Source: Chloroflexota bacterium
Lineage (GTDB): Bacteria; Chloroflexota; Anaerolineae; Aggregatilineales; J027
Length of the DNA stretch: 64,000 nucleotides
Reading direction: 5' to 3'
Assembly: GCA_016234595.1 (NCBI GenBank)
Contig: JACRBG010000027.1
Location: 1 to 64,000 of the forward strand
The notes under the pieces were generated by a model, which was not told where the DNA came from, ran no database searches, and worked only from the letters and a program-made list of their open reading frames with translations. Numbering within the stretch: the stretch's first letter is position 1; each line of letters opens with the position of its first letter. The position numbers were made by a program, and so were the translations under genes. Shown here piece after piece: positions 36,480 through 44,458 of this stretch.

Positions 36480-36959
36480 TTACTGAATTCCAAGTACCTG
36501 TGCCATATCATCGGCATGGGTTTTTTCGTGGCTGGCTACCCAATAGAGGATACGTTCGGCTGACCAGATGTGCAGAGCGGCCATCCTGCCCTCTTTATCT
36601 AACACCGATTCGTCGGGCAGATTGTCCAACCATTGCAGCAATTCGGCGCGGGATGTTGCCATGTCCTCGCGTACTTGCTCAATGGTGCGCTCGGCGGATT
36701 TTTCTACGGAGCGCCGATTAAAGCGTTCGAGGTCAAAATCTGCCGGAATGACTTCTTTACCAGCGGCAATACCTATCGCTTGATTACTTAACCCACGATC
36801 CGAAATTGCCATATGGATTGCCAATTGATGCGCGTTCCATGCGGCCCCATCGGAATAAATGGGAGTATCCCAAGCGTCACCCATGCGGTCAAATACATAA
36901 TTGACCCGCGCACGGGACTCGGCCAACGCTGTTTTAATGTTCTCAAGGCGCTCAGACAT
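36480..36959 (-). CDS. DinB/YfiT-like four-helix protein
   Basis: About 159 residues, mostly helical. Metal-ligand candidates are in the DinB-family pattern: an N-terminal helix RVNYVFDRMGD, AWNAHQLAIHMAIS with a His, and a C-terminal SHEKTHADDM with a His pair. The family includes bacillithiol- or mycothiol-dependent transferases and many uncharacterised members. The ATG at 36959 follows AGGAGG by four bases and is preferred over 36962. The gene lies 27 bases downstream of the ferredoxin-NADP reductase and is probably co-transcribed with it. Confidence 0.8.
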   Translation of the reverse strand: MSERLENIKTALAESRARVNYVFDRMGDAWDTPIYSDGAAWNAHQLAIHMAISDRGLSNQAIGIAAGKEVIPADFDLERFNRRSVEKSAERTIEQVREDMATSRAELLQWLDNLPDESVLDKEGRMAALHIWSAERILYWVASHEKTHADDMAQVLGIQ

Positions 36960-36986
36960 CATGCCTCCTAATCTCTGAGCCAACGG

Positions 36987-38408
36987 CTACTGTGGTTCTG
37001 CCGATTTTTTGCGCTCGGCAAGAGCCTCAAGCATAGCCGGGATGCTGGTGAATTTCAAACGGGGCCGCCCAATCGCTGCGCCGCGTTCTTGTTCCAATTG
37101 ATCCAGCAGTTGCCAATCGGCATAAGTGACATAGGCAATTTGACGTGCTTCCAGAACAGATTCAAGCTCAGCGCGGCTGGGGTGGGCGGGGTTTAAGGTT
37201 TTGCCAGCGGCCACATCTTCTAATAATTCATTGACGGTGGCCTGTGAGTCGGGTTTGTTTGTGCCGATAATGCCGCTTGGCCCGCGTTTAATCCAGCCAA
37301 CCACATATTCTCCAACGACCTGCTCTTTGGTCTCAAGGTGGACGATACGACCCTCTTCGTTAGGAATCGTGCCCCAATCTTCACGGAAAGGAACCCCTTC
37401 GACTGGCACACCACGATAGCCCACTGAACGGAATACCAAGCCGACTGGAATCACTTCGGTTTCTTCGGTTGCCACTGGACGCAAGGAGCCATCGCTCTTT
37501 TGCACCAGCTTGTTTTTCACAATCTTGATGGCCTCGACTTTGTCCTTGCCAATAATTTCAACCGGGGAAACCAAAAAGCGCATGACGATGGTGCGTTTTT
37601 TAGAACCCGCTTGGTTTTGAGTATAGCCTTTGACAATTTCGACATTGCGTACCATAGCCCGGTCATTGGCGGCATCCAGCGCCTCTTGGCTAAGAGGGTC
37701 GAGTTGAGCTTCGTCAGCCGAGACGACGATGACAGCATCTTCCATCTCGCCCAATTCTTTGATTTCAGTATTGGTATAAGCGGCTTGGGCAGGCCCACGT
37801 CGCCCCAAGACATAGATAGTTTTGACGTTGCTGTTTTTGAGAGCTTCCAGTGCATAATCTGCGATGTCGGTTTGATAAAGTTCGTTATAGGAACGGGCCA
37901 AAATCCGACACACGTCCATTGCCACATTGCCTACTCCAATGACAGCGGCGGCTTCTTGGGTTAGGTCAAATTGACTGTCCCGATAATCGGGGTGGCCGTT
38001 ATACCAAGCCACAAATTCAGTGGCGGCGTGACTGCCCGATAAATCTTCACCGGGGACATCCAAGCGTTTATCGGTTTGGGCACCAACAGCATAGATAATC
38101 ATATGATAGCGGTCAATCAGTTCGGCGTGGGAAATATCCTTGCCAATTTCAACATTGCCATAAAAGCGGAAATTGGGATTGGCGGCAATTTTGTCATAGA
38201 CCTTCGTGACCGATTTAATCTTGGCATGATCGGGCGCAACACCCCCACGTACCAAACCATACGGGGTTGGCAGGCGATCAAACATATCAATTTCGATGGT
38301 CAAGTTTTGCTGCTTTTGTAGATGTTCGGCGGCATAAAAACCGGAAGGGCCAGAGCCAATAATCGCCACACGCAGAGGCTGATTTGGTGTACCTACTTGT
38401 GTAGTCAT
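36987..38408 (-). CDS. ferredoxin/adrenodoxin-NADP+ reductase, FprA type
   Basis: The FAD-binding motif is AIIGSGPSGFYAAEHL at the N-terminus, followed by the family signature PTPYGLVRGGVAPDH and an NADPH-binding VIGVGNVAMDV with LGRRGPAQAAYT. The C-terminal FAD contact lies near WIKRGPSGIIGTNK. Length is 473 residues. It transfers electrons between NADPH and ferredoxin-type proteins in the cytoplasm. A redox partner within the window could be the 2Fe-2S-cyclase at 8958, but that is speculation. Confidence 0.93.
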   Translation of the reverse strand: MTTQVGTPNQPLRVAIIGSGPSGFYAAEHLQKQQNLTIEIDMFDRLPTPYGLVRGGVAPDHAKIKSVTKVYDKIAANPNFRFYGNVEIGKDISHAELIDRYHMIIYAVGAQTDKRLDVPGEDLSGSHAATEFVAWYNGHPDYRDSQFDLTQEAAAVIGVGNVAMDVCRILARSYNELYQTDIADYALEALKNSNVKTIYVLGRRGPAQAAYTNTEIKELGEMEDAVIVVSADEAQLDPLSQEALDAANDRAMVRNVEIVKGYTQNQAGSKKRTIVMRFLVSPVEIIGKDKVEAIKIVKNKLVQKSDGSLRPVATEETEVIPVGLVFRSVGYRGVPVEGVPFREDWGTIPNEEGRIVHLETKEQVVGEYVVGWIKRGPSGIIGTNKPDSQATVNELLEDVAAGKTLNPAHPSRAELESVLEARQIAYVTYADWQLLDQLEQERGAAIGRPRLKFTSIPAMLEALAERKKSAEPQ

Positions 38409-38505
38409 GCTCGTTTTTGTTATTCTTTCTCCAAATGGGGATAAACCAACAACCCTTAATTATACACCGCGCCAGTCTATCTCGGCGGAAAAGGTGCTAA
38501 AAATC

Positions 38506-38808
38506 ATGCAAATTGCGCGAGTCATTGGTACTGTCGTCTCCACCCAACGCGACCCTTCGACCCAAGGCTGGAGTTTATTACTGGTCGAACATTTGGATGT
38601 GCAAAATCAACCCACCGGAAAATTTACCGTCGCCGTAGATGCACTGGGGGTGGGGCCGGGGGAAGTCGTAATGTTCACCAGCGGTAGCGCAGCCCGCCAA
38701 ACCAAAATTACAGCGGCCCGCCCGTGTGATGCGGTCATAATGGCTGTCGTGGATACATGGGAAGTAGGTGGCGAGGTCGCCTATGTGAAGGGTGAATCGG
38801 AGGCTTGA
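38506..38808 (+). CDS. bacterial microcompartment vertex protein (EutN/CcmL family)
   Basis: A 100-residue BMC-P protein: N-terminal MQIARVIGTVVST, then LLLVEHLDV, AVDALGVGPGEVVMFTSGSAAR and DAVIMAVVDTWEV, the standard EutN/CcmL beta-barrel that forms pentamers capping the vertices of microcompartment shells. The internal ATG at 38506 is chosen because the conserved domain starts there and AAAGGTG precedes it; the upstream extension to 38407 is not family-like. It is the only vertex protein in view; trimeric shell proteins are at 42780 and 45512. Confidence 0.88.
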   Translation: MQIARVIGTVVSTQRDPSTQGWSLLLVEHLDVQNQPTGKFTVAVDALGVGPGEVVMFTSGSAARQTKITAARPCDAVIMAVVDTWEVGGEVAYVKGESEA

Positions 38809-38979
38809 TTGAACCCTCTCCATTTGTTAATTGACCTATTTCCGATGCCTATATAGTCTTTCCACACTAAAGCAAGTAGTAAACCCTAACTAATGGCAGG
38901 GGCGAACCACCGCGTTTTGTACTACGCTGAAAATTGCCTCACCTAATGAACCTAGTTAGTTATAAGGGGAAAAGCTACT

Positions 38980-40143
38980 ATGCGTATAAAATCATTTGCT
39001 GGATGGACGTTTATTATCACGTTGTTAGTTGTCCTTTTAGGCGGGTTGAACCCCTACATGGCCCAAGCCAAGCCATCCCGTGCCGAGACCGCCGTCACCT
39101 ATGTGGGAACTATCACAGGTGAGGCCGATGTTTTTGTGGGGGTGGGATTGGTGGGTGAAGAAGCTACTATTTATATCTGTGATGGGCAAGCCGACAAAAA
39201 TACCGTCAGCGTAGCCGAATGGTTTATCGGGCCAATCTCACGCGGCCAAATCGAAATCCTCAATGAGTCTAACAATCGTGCTCAAGCAACCCTGAACGGC
39301 AAAACAGGGGAAGGTCAATTTACCTTTGCCGATGGCAGTGTCAAGGCCTTTACAGTTACCCTTGTGGAAGGGGAAGCATCGGGGCTATTCCGTTCCGAAT
39401 TTGGCTTTGGGGCCAATCAATTTATTGGTGGGTGGATCATCTTGCCAGATGGTTCGGTGCGTGGGGCGGTTTTGCAACGAGCAACTCCCGATACCCCCGC
39501 TATCTTGACACCTGCCACATTTATTGATTTTAGTGTGGATAATTCCGCTGAAAATAATCTGGCCGTCGTCGAAAAACTGCCGTTGGACACTCTGCCTGCC
39601 GCAGTGAGTCGTGATGAAGGCGCCGAACACGGGGCTTTGACGATGACCCTACCGGGTACGCCCTCTGCCCAATTAGTCGGTCAGGTTGTCAGTGGGGCGG
39701 CGGGGCAGATTGGTGAGGTAACACGAACCGGAGATGTGCTCATTTTCACCTTCACGGAAATTACCTATAATGTCGCGCCGATGCAGCTTCAAGGTGGCTT
39801 AAGCATTGGCCCACAAACGATCCAACTTGACCCAAGCCAGCCAAATACGCTTGAGGTTAACTTAAAGACCGGTGTAATTTCGCGCAATTTCCATTGGATT
39901 TTGACAGCGACGGATGTCCTCTATAATGGACAGCCCTCAATTGTATTGGGAGACACCGCAAAAGCCGAGGTCGCTGAGGTGAATGATCTGGGTGGGAATG
40001 TCTATAACATTCGGCTATTAACCCACTGGCGGAGTGTCATTAGCTTGGATACTTGGACAATTAACGGAACCACCCTTCCCAGTGGTGAGGTCATTGCCAC
40101 CGCTGAATTCGATGGGGTGTATACGCTGGATTTCAACCACTAA
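38980..40143 (+). CDS. secreted beta-rich protein, unknown
   Basis: A signal peptide (MRIKSF, hydrophobic to ~30, cleavage near MAQA) is followed by ~355 residues of Gly/Thr/Val-rich strands with no catalytic motif. Two halves are separated near residue 195; the first contains GKTGEGQFTFADG, the second GDTAKAEV. I recognise no family. AGGGGA precedes the ATG. It is not part of an operon; the next plus-strand gene is over 3 kb away. Confidence 0.75.
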   Translation: MRIKSFAGWTFIITLLVVLLGGLNPYMAQAKPSRAETAVTYVGTITGEADVFVGVGLVGEEATIYICDGQADKNTVSVAEWFIGPISRGQIEILNESNNRAQATLNGKTGEGQFTFADGSVKAFTVTLVEGEASGLFRSEFGFGANQFIGGWIILPDGSVRGAVLQRATPDTPAILTPATFIDFSVDNSAENNLAVVEKLPLDTLPAAVSRDEGAEHGALTMTLPGTPSAQLVGQVVSGAAGQIGEVTRTGDVLIFTFTEITYNVAPMQLQGGLSIGPQTIQLDPSQPNTLEVNLKTGVISRNFHWILTATDVLYNGQPSIVLGDTAKAEVAEVNDLGGNVYNIRLLTHWRSVISLDTWTINGTTLPSGEVIATAEFDGVYTLDFNH

Positions 40144-40199
40144 ACTTTTTTCTGGAGGGGGTGGGTCTTGTTGTGGCCCATCCTTCTCAAACCCCAGAA

Positions 40200-40385
40200 C
40201 TAATTATCTTGCTCATCAATATTTGGCGGAAGCTCGACTCCTTCACGTAGCCACTTAATCGCTGGCCCAAGGTTCAAAAAGTCTTTGGTAATGCCAATGG
40301 TTGGGGGCAGTTGGATTAATGCATGCCAGGTAAACCGTGTAACCGTACCATCATCAAAACCGTAGAAAGCCCATGGATATAAATG
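40200..40385 (-). pseudogene. displaced 3-prime tail of the STAS-like gene
   Basis: About 60 codons read in frame, from WAFYGFDDGT through ITKDFLNLGPAIKWLREG to DEQDN and a stop, matching the C-terminus of the protein at 40924-41418. The last ~29 codons are almost base-identical, while the preceding ~28 codons are diverged at the protein level. No start is present and the frame is closed upstream by a stop near 40390. The gap 40144-40199 before it holds only a weak imperfect hairpin. Confidence 0.82.
40210..40298 (+). repeat. 89-bp near-identical direct repeat, copy 1
   Basis: Differs from copy 2 (40934-41022) at one position in the alignment by eye. It lies inside the displaced gene tail, and similarity falls off sharply at 40299. 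Confidence 0.85.
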
Positions 40386-40410
40386 TTAAGAAACAGAGGC
40401 CACATGCATG

Positions 40411-40911
40411 TCAGAACAAATTCCAATCAAAAAACTGCCAGAGGGTAACTCCCAGCAAAATTTCGAATATTCCCCCAAGCAAAGGGATTCCAAACCCTGT
40501 TAATGTCCAATGATTCCGTGATAGATGTCGTAAAGCATCTGTCTGTTCACGGCGGGTCTTGATTTCAAGAATTGCATATAACTTTTTCCACATGGTATCT
40601 GAAAAGAAAATGTCTGTGAGGTCATCCTTGGGGGCATATTTCCCCTTTATCTGTAAATATTTGAAGTAATACATAATTATAAAGCTTCTTGCTATAATAT
40701 CCTCGTATATAAACAAAAATAATACCAATCCTGCAATTACCAATAATCCCGCTTGCTGAGAGGAAAAGCTAACTCCAAGAATACTTAAATTGACCGTACC
40801 TAAAAAAGACGCGATCTGTACTCTTAAATTTTGGAGGGATGCAATTGAATCGAGAGTTTTTTCTAGCTCAATCTCGTGAAATCTGTCTATCCCTATCTCA
40901 CTGTTGTTCAT
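40411..40911 (-). CDS. membrane protein, unknown, A+T-rich
   Basis: 166 residues with a helical N-terminal segment (ELEKTLDSIASLQNLR), a hydrophobic pair of helices (about 35-75) and a third C-terminal helix (about 135-160). The general layout recalls SLATT-type two-helix effectors of conflict systems, but I cannot assign it. It is clearly A+T-richer than its neighbours. It starts 12 bases after the STAS-like gene and sits between the two 89-bp direct repeats, so it looks like a cargo gene. Confidence 0.75.
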   Translation of the reverse strand: MNNSEIGIDRFHEIELEKTLDSIASLQNLRVQIASFLGTVNLSILGVSFSSQQAGLLVIAGLVLFLFIYEDIIARSFIIMYYFKYLQIKGKYAPKDDLTDIFFSDTMWKKLYAILEIKTRREQTDALRHLSRNHWTLTGFGIPLLGGIFEILLGVTLWQFFDWNLF

Positions 40912-40923
40912 AAAGGTTAATGA

Positions 40924-41418
40924 TCATCCATCCTGCTCATCAATATTTGGCGGAAGCTCGACTCCTTCACGTAGCCACTTAATCGCTGGCCCAAGGTTCA
41001 AAAAGTCTTTGGTGATGCCAATACTTTGGGGCACAAGCATCAGGGCGCGGCGGGTAAAACGAGCAATTGTGCCGTCATCAAACAAGAAGCCACAGCGGGT
41101 GTCTTCAGGTAGATGCAGCTCGGCTAAAATGTTGGGTAAGCGGTCCGATATAAAACGGCTGGGTGCGCCCGCCCCGCGAAAATCGAACAAAATCCGCAAG
41201 GGTGGCTTCATCTTGCCATCTTGTGAGCGAATATAATCCACCCACTGAATCAGTACTTCCCGGCTAAGGTTATCAAAGGTGGTGACGATAATCCGGTCAC
41301 GGCGTACCTGCACATGAAAGGTTGGTTTTTTGAGGGCGGCTTTCAGATGAGCAATCGAAAGCTCCTCCGTACGGGTTAAATCTGGCGAATTGTCCGGTTG
41401 CACAGGTTGTTCAACCAT
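40924..41418 (-). CDS. STAS/SpoIIAA-like protein
   Basis: A 164-residue soluble protein with alternating strands and helices: HVQVRRDRIIVTTFDNLSREVLIQWVDYIRS, RILFDFRGAGAPS, then DTRCGFLFDD and IGITKDFLNL. The DFRG strand-turn and general order match SpoIIAA-like (STAS) proteins; this assignment is moderate. AGAGGGA precedes the ATG. It follows the FHA gene by 14 bases in a minus-strand operon that starts with the BMC-T gene at 43400. Its 3-prime 89 bases are duplicated at 40210-40298. Confidence 0.72.
   Translation of the reverse strand: MVEQPVQPDNSPDLTRTEELSIAHLKAALKKPTFHVQVRRDRIIVTTFDNLSREVLIQWVDYIRSQDGKMKPPLRILFDFRGAGAPSRFISDRLPNILAELHLPEDTRCGFLFDDGTIARFTRRALMLVPQSIGITKDFLNLGPAIKWLREGVELPPNIDEQDG
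40934..41022 (+). repeat. 89-bp near-identical direct repeat, copy 2
   Basis: This is the 3-prime end of the intact STAS-like gene and the partner of 40210-40298. The two copies bracket the membrane-protein gene 40411-40911. Confidence 0.85.
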
Positions 41419-41432
41419 GTTTCCCTCTAATT

Positions 41433-41843
41433 TTATGCCTTAAAATAAATCCATGTCTGTAAACGTCCCAACCAAAAGCTATCCCCATTCACTATCTGAA
41501 AAGGCGAGTGTGGGGTCAGACGATAGTCATTCACTTTGGTGCCATTGCTCGAACCCAAATCCATAACCATCAATTTACCGGGTTCCCGCCGTAACACACA
41601 ATGCCGCCGTGATACTCCAGCGGGATAGGCCCCAAATGCTGCAAGGTCAACATCAGGCGGTTGCGAATTTTCAGGGCTACGTCGTCCTAATACGAGTTGT
41701 TGCTCGACTAGAAACTGGATGTGCTGGGCTTGTCCAGTAAAAACCAGCAACACATGTTGGTCAGATTCCAGTGGGGGTAAATGGTCTGGTATGGCTGACC
41801 CTGAATCTTCAATATCCATATGCCGAGTGCTAAAAGTATCCAA
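41433..41843 (-). CDS. FHA-domain protein
   Basis: A forkhead-associated phosphothreonine-binding domain covers most of the protein: LVLGRRSP, SRRHCVLRRE, MDLGSSNGTKVND. The only good ribosome site is GGAGGGG followed six bases later by TTG at 41843, so a TTG start is proposed; the first ATG (41819) has no ribosome site, and the frame could extend to 41861. It lies in the operon BMC-T, alpha/beta hydrolase, FHA, STAS-like, and implies Ser/Thr phosphorylation of a partner. Confidence 0.8.
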   Translation of the reverse strand: MDTFSTRHMDIEDSGSAIPDHLPPLESDQHVLLVFTGQAQHIQFLVEQQLVLGRRSPENSQPPDVDLAAFGAYPAGVSRRHCVLRREPGKLMVMDLGSSNGTKVNDYRLTPHSPFQIVNGDSFWLGRLQTWIYFKA

Positions 41844-41908
41844 ATGAATCCCCTCCAACAACTAATTTTTATTGTCCCACCGTAGGCCTGTTGCTATTGT
41901 ATAACAGG

Positions 41909-42772
41909 TTATCGAAATCGCACTCGATTCTCGACAAAGGTTAACATTTCTTCAGCTACTAGCTGTGGGTTTTCCATCGGCAGTAAATGGCCTGTTTGTG
42001 CCACTGAAATAATAGGTATATCAGGCTGGATACGCTGCAAGAATCGTTTGGATTTGTCAGTAAAAGTGTCGGTTGTTTCCCCTTGTAGAACGAGGGTGGG
42101 GTGTTGGATTTTTAGGGCCATATGCCACGCATCAATCGGTACATGATTATAGATATGGGCTTCCCATTCTGGACTATAGCGCAGTTCAATAGCGCCATTG
42201 GCATTTGGAACCGAACGGGTTAATCCATCTACATAGGCCCAGACGGTGGAGTCGGGCCAACGGGTGAACAGCGGATTTTTCCGAAAACGACTAAAGGCTT
42301 CTTCGCGGTTTTCCCACTGTCGCCGCCGCCGCATGGTCATTTCGGCGAGGGGCAAATTTACATTGGAGTCATTTTTTAAGGCCCTTGTCCAGAGCCGCAA
42401 AATGGGACGCGGCAAAATGACGGGGTCAATCAAAATCAGTGCACGGAAAAGATCGGGCCGCTTGATGCTGGCAAACATGGAGGCGGTTCCACCCATGCTA
42501 TGACCAGCCCCAACCACTGGCCCAAGCTGATGCTCTTCAATACCTGCAATCAAATCATCGGCCATGTCATGCCATGAATTAAAGGCCTCCGGCGGAGGTG
42601 GGTCAGGCCACAGCGGACGAGCAGGCAGCATAACCACCCGAAATCTTGCGGCTAGAAATTCCGCGAGGGGCGCGTAGGTTTCCGGCGGAAATCCATTGGC
42701 ATGGGCCAGATGCAAGACCGGACGGGTATCGTTAGGCCGGGGGTCGAATTCGTAAATTGGGTACATCATCAT
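41909..42772 (-). CDS. alpha/beta hydrolase
   Basis: Nucleophile elbow GHSMGG (about residue 95), LAHANGFPPETY forming the oxyanion loop, VLQGETTDTFT with the acid, and QTGHLLPMENP with the catalytic His. 288 residues. The substrate is unknown; esterase or C-C bond hydrolase activity is typical. The start lies 7 bases after the stop of the BMC-T gene upstream, so it is translated from the same mRNA as a microcompartment shell protein. Confidence 0.9.
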   Translation of the reverse strand: MMMYPIYEFDPRPNDTRPVLHLAHANGFPPETYAPLAEFLAARFRVVMLPARPLWPDPPPPEAFNSWHDMADDLIAGIEEHQLGPVVGAGHSMGGTASMFASIKRPDLFRALILIDPVILPRPILRLWTRALKNDSNVNLPLAEMTMRRRRQWENREEAFSRFRKNPLFTRWPDSTVWAYVDGLTRSVPNANGAIELRYSPEWEAHIYNHVPIDAWHMALKIQHPTLVLQGETTDTFTDKSKRFLQRIQPDIPIISVAQTGHLLPMENPQLVAEEMLTFVENRVRFR

Positions 42773-42779
42773 GCTTGGT

Positions 42780-43400
42780 CTAGTCGTCGCGTCCGCTTAG
42801 GCCTTCAATCGCACCAAGAGCGGCGCCATAACCCGCCATAATGTCTTGTTCTTCGCCACCGAGATAGATACGCCCAAAACTACCAAAGGCCCGCACTTCC
42901 AAAATATTGATATTGGCAGCTTTTTCGGCTTCATTGGCAGCAAGGGCGGCATACCCAGCAGGTTCGACTTCCAAAATATACAAGGTCTGCCCCGCCAAGA
43001 TCATATGCCCATGTCGGGTGCGATTAATCAACTGCACCTGATGGGGGTCGAGGTTACGGATGATTTGGCTAGAAATGACCTTTGGTTTTTTACGCTGATC
43101 TTCCCTGACTTCCAACGCTTCCAAAATGGCGGCTCCGGCGGCCCGGACTTCGGCTTGACTGTCGGAGTGGACTTCGAGCAGGCCATACAGGCGTTCAATC
43201 ACCTGCATCCCCGGCTTAACCGAGGTGGATTTTAGGGCGATGTCGGTGATACGGTTGATTTCGATGCCGGGTGAAATTTCAATCCACAGGCTGGCGTCAT
43301 AGGGCAGGGGCAAAAATCCACCTGCGACTGTCCCCAAAAACGCGGCGTGTTGGGGTTGTAGGCTGTCCAGAAAAACGTAAGTGCGTAAGTCTACGCTCAC
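42780..43400 (-). CDS. trimeric microcompartment shell protein (BMC-T)
   Basis: 206 residues with two BMC domains. The N-terminal domain includes [17 protein letters not shown] and [17 protein letters not shown]; the C-terminal domain ends with [19 protein letters not shown] and [13 protein letters not shown]. Tandem BMC domains form pseudohexameric trimers in the facets of bacterial microcompartments, often with a larger gated pore. It starts at GTG 43400 with AGGAGA eight bases upstream. It is the first gene of a minus-strand operon with the hydrolase, FHA and STAS-like genes. Confidence 0.87.
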   Translation of the reverse strand: MSVDLRTYVFLDSLQPQHAAFLGTVAGGFLPLPYDASLWIEISPGIEINRITDIALKSTSVKPGMQVIERLYGLLEVHSDSQAEVRAAGAAILEALEVREDQRKKPKVISSQIIRNLDPHQVQLINRTRHGHMILAGQTLYILEVEPAGYAALAANEAEKAANINILEVRAFGSFGRIYLGGEEQDIMAGYGAALGAIEGLSGRDD

Positions 43401-43440
43401 GGGCGGTTCTCCTAGTAAAAAATTGGAACTAAGGTGGGAA

Positions 43441-43574
43441 TATTATATGCCGCCTTGTCCATTTCAGCATAAAATTGCTTCACTGCCATGCGCCACCTTA
43501 GACTAAGTTATAATAATACCCCTGCTTGTATTTCACTTGATTTCAGCCATTTACCGCCAACATAGGAGCTATGG
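43441..43574. promoter_or_regulatory. divergent promoter region between BMC-T and RidA-like genes
   Basis: TATAAT occurs on the minus strand at 43447-43442 and on the plus strand at 43509-43514. Neither has a convincing -35. A stretch at 43453-43480 resembles 43977-44003 upstream of the Imm1-like gene, sharing TCCATTTC and GCTT with several substitutions. Confidence 0.4.
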
Positions 43575-43961
43575 ATGCCCATCATCAAACACAATCCTGA
43601 AAAAATGTATCCTCAGTATCGGAACTACAGCCATGCGATTGAAATCAGTAGCAATTCAAGATTACTCATCATCAGCGGCCTCAACGGTTATCTTCAAAAT
43701 GGCACAACCATGCCTGAAACGTTTGAGGAACAAGGCGAGTTAATCTGGCAATACTTGGGGCTGATCCTCGAATCAGCGAATATGACCTACCAAAATCTTG
43801 TTTCATTGAGAATGTACTTGGCAAGTCCTGAATACGATGAGGCCAATATCAAATTACGGCAAAAGTATCTGGATAGCCATCAACCTGCTTTAACCGTGGT
43901 ATGCGCCCAACTGCTTGACCCTAAATGGAAATTGGAAATGGAAGCGATGGCGGCTGAATGA
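43575..43961 (+). CDS. RidA/YjgF-family protein lacking the catalytic Arg
   Basis: 128 residues with the RidA fold: ISGLNGYLQNG, LGLILESANMTYQNLVSLRMYLAS and a C-terminal LEMEAMAA. The position that binds the imine carboxylate in RidA (Arg in P-A-R-S/T) reads PALTVV, so this is an Rid-like subgroup member without standard imine deaminase chemistry. The ATG at 43575 follows AGGAG by six bases; the ATG at 43571 is out of frame. It is divergent from the BMC-T gene and upstream of the Imm1-like gene. Confidence 0.85.
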   Translation: MPIIKHNPEKMYPQYRNYSHAIEISSNSRLLIISGLNGYLQNGTTMPETFEEQGELIWQYLGLILESANMTYQNLVSLRMYLASPEYDEANIKLRQKYLDSHQPALTVVCAQLLDPKWKLEMEAMAAE

Positions 43962-44011
43962 TTCAATAAAATTCTGCCTCATCCATTTCGGCATTAAATC
44001 GCTTGGAGGAT

Positions 44012-44443
44012 ATGGAAGCAAAGTCAAAAAGAGATGCTCGGATGTTTATATCGGTCTTTAATCACGGGACAAATATCCCTTCTAAAATAGAAAACCCGAC
44101 ACCAGAAACCGTAAAAGAGCTTATGGCGGCATTTAACGGGAATGTGGCCTTTTTTGAACTTTCTGGAGTAGATGGTTACTTGATAGTTGCAAAAGGCCAA
44201 TATAATCGAGTTATGGTTATATATCACGATGTGCCATTTGGTTCCAAGACGGGTGTTGAGCGGGGAAAGGTACTTGATCTCACCTTTATAAAGGATGAGC
44301 GAGAAATAGTGGTAGATTGGGGAACTGAAACGACTCCCAATCCTATACATTGGACTATACCAACCGAACAGGCGTTGGAAATTGCCCAATACTTTTTGGA
44401 ACACGAAGTTCCTCCAAATAGACTACAGTGGCGTTCCGGTTAA
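44012..44443 (+). CDS. Imm1-like immunity protein (orphan)
   Basis: 144 residues matching the Imm1 pattern: N-terminal ISVFNHGTNIPSK, helix TVKELMAAFNG, a central beta sheet and the terminal ALEIAQYFLEH-x-x-PPNRLQW. Imm1 proteins neutralise toxins of polymorphic-toxin systems, often deaminases or nucleases. No toxin gene is adjacent. The start is uncertain: ATG 44012 sits only 2 bases after GGAGG, while ATG 44042 has AAGAGA upstream. A+T-rich like other accessory genes here. Confidence 0.7.
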   Translation: MEAKSKRDARMFISVFNHGTNIPSKIENPTPETVKELMAAFNGNVAFFELSGVDGYLIVAKGQYNRVMVIYHDVPFGSKTGVERGKVLDLTFIKDEREIVVDWGTETTPNPIHWTIPTEQALEIAQYFLEHEVPPNRLQWRSG

Positions 44444-44458
44444 CACGGAACGAATGTT

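Noticed and set aside
36987-38408. Reductase as dedicated electron donor to the ferredoxin-cyclase
   Set aside because: The two genes are 27 kb apart with no linkage; only a family-level possibility.
38407-38505. N-terminal extension of the microcompartment vertex protein
   Set aside because: EutN/CcmL proteins begin at the MQIARVIG strand; the extension is not family-like and overlaps the divergent reductase start region.
40144-40199. Possible terminator hairpin after the secreted protein at 38980
   Set aside because: The arms pair with several mismatches and no T tract follows, so it was not called.
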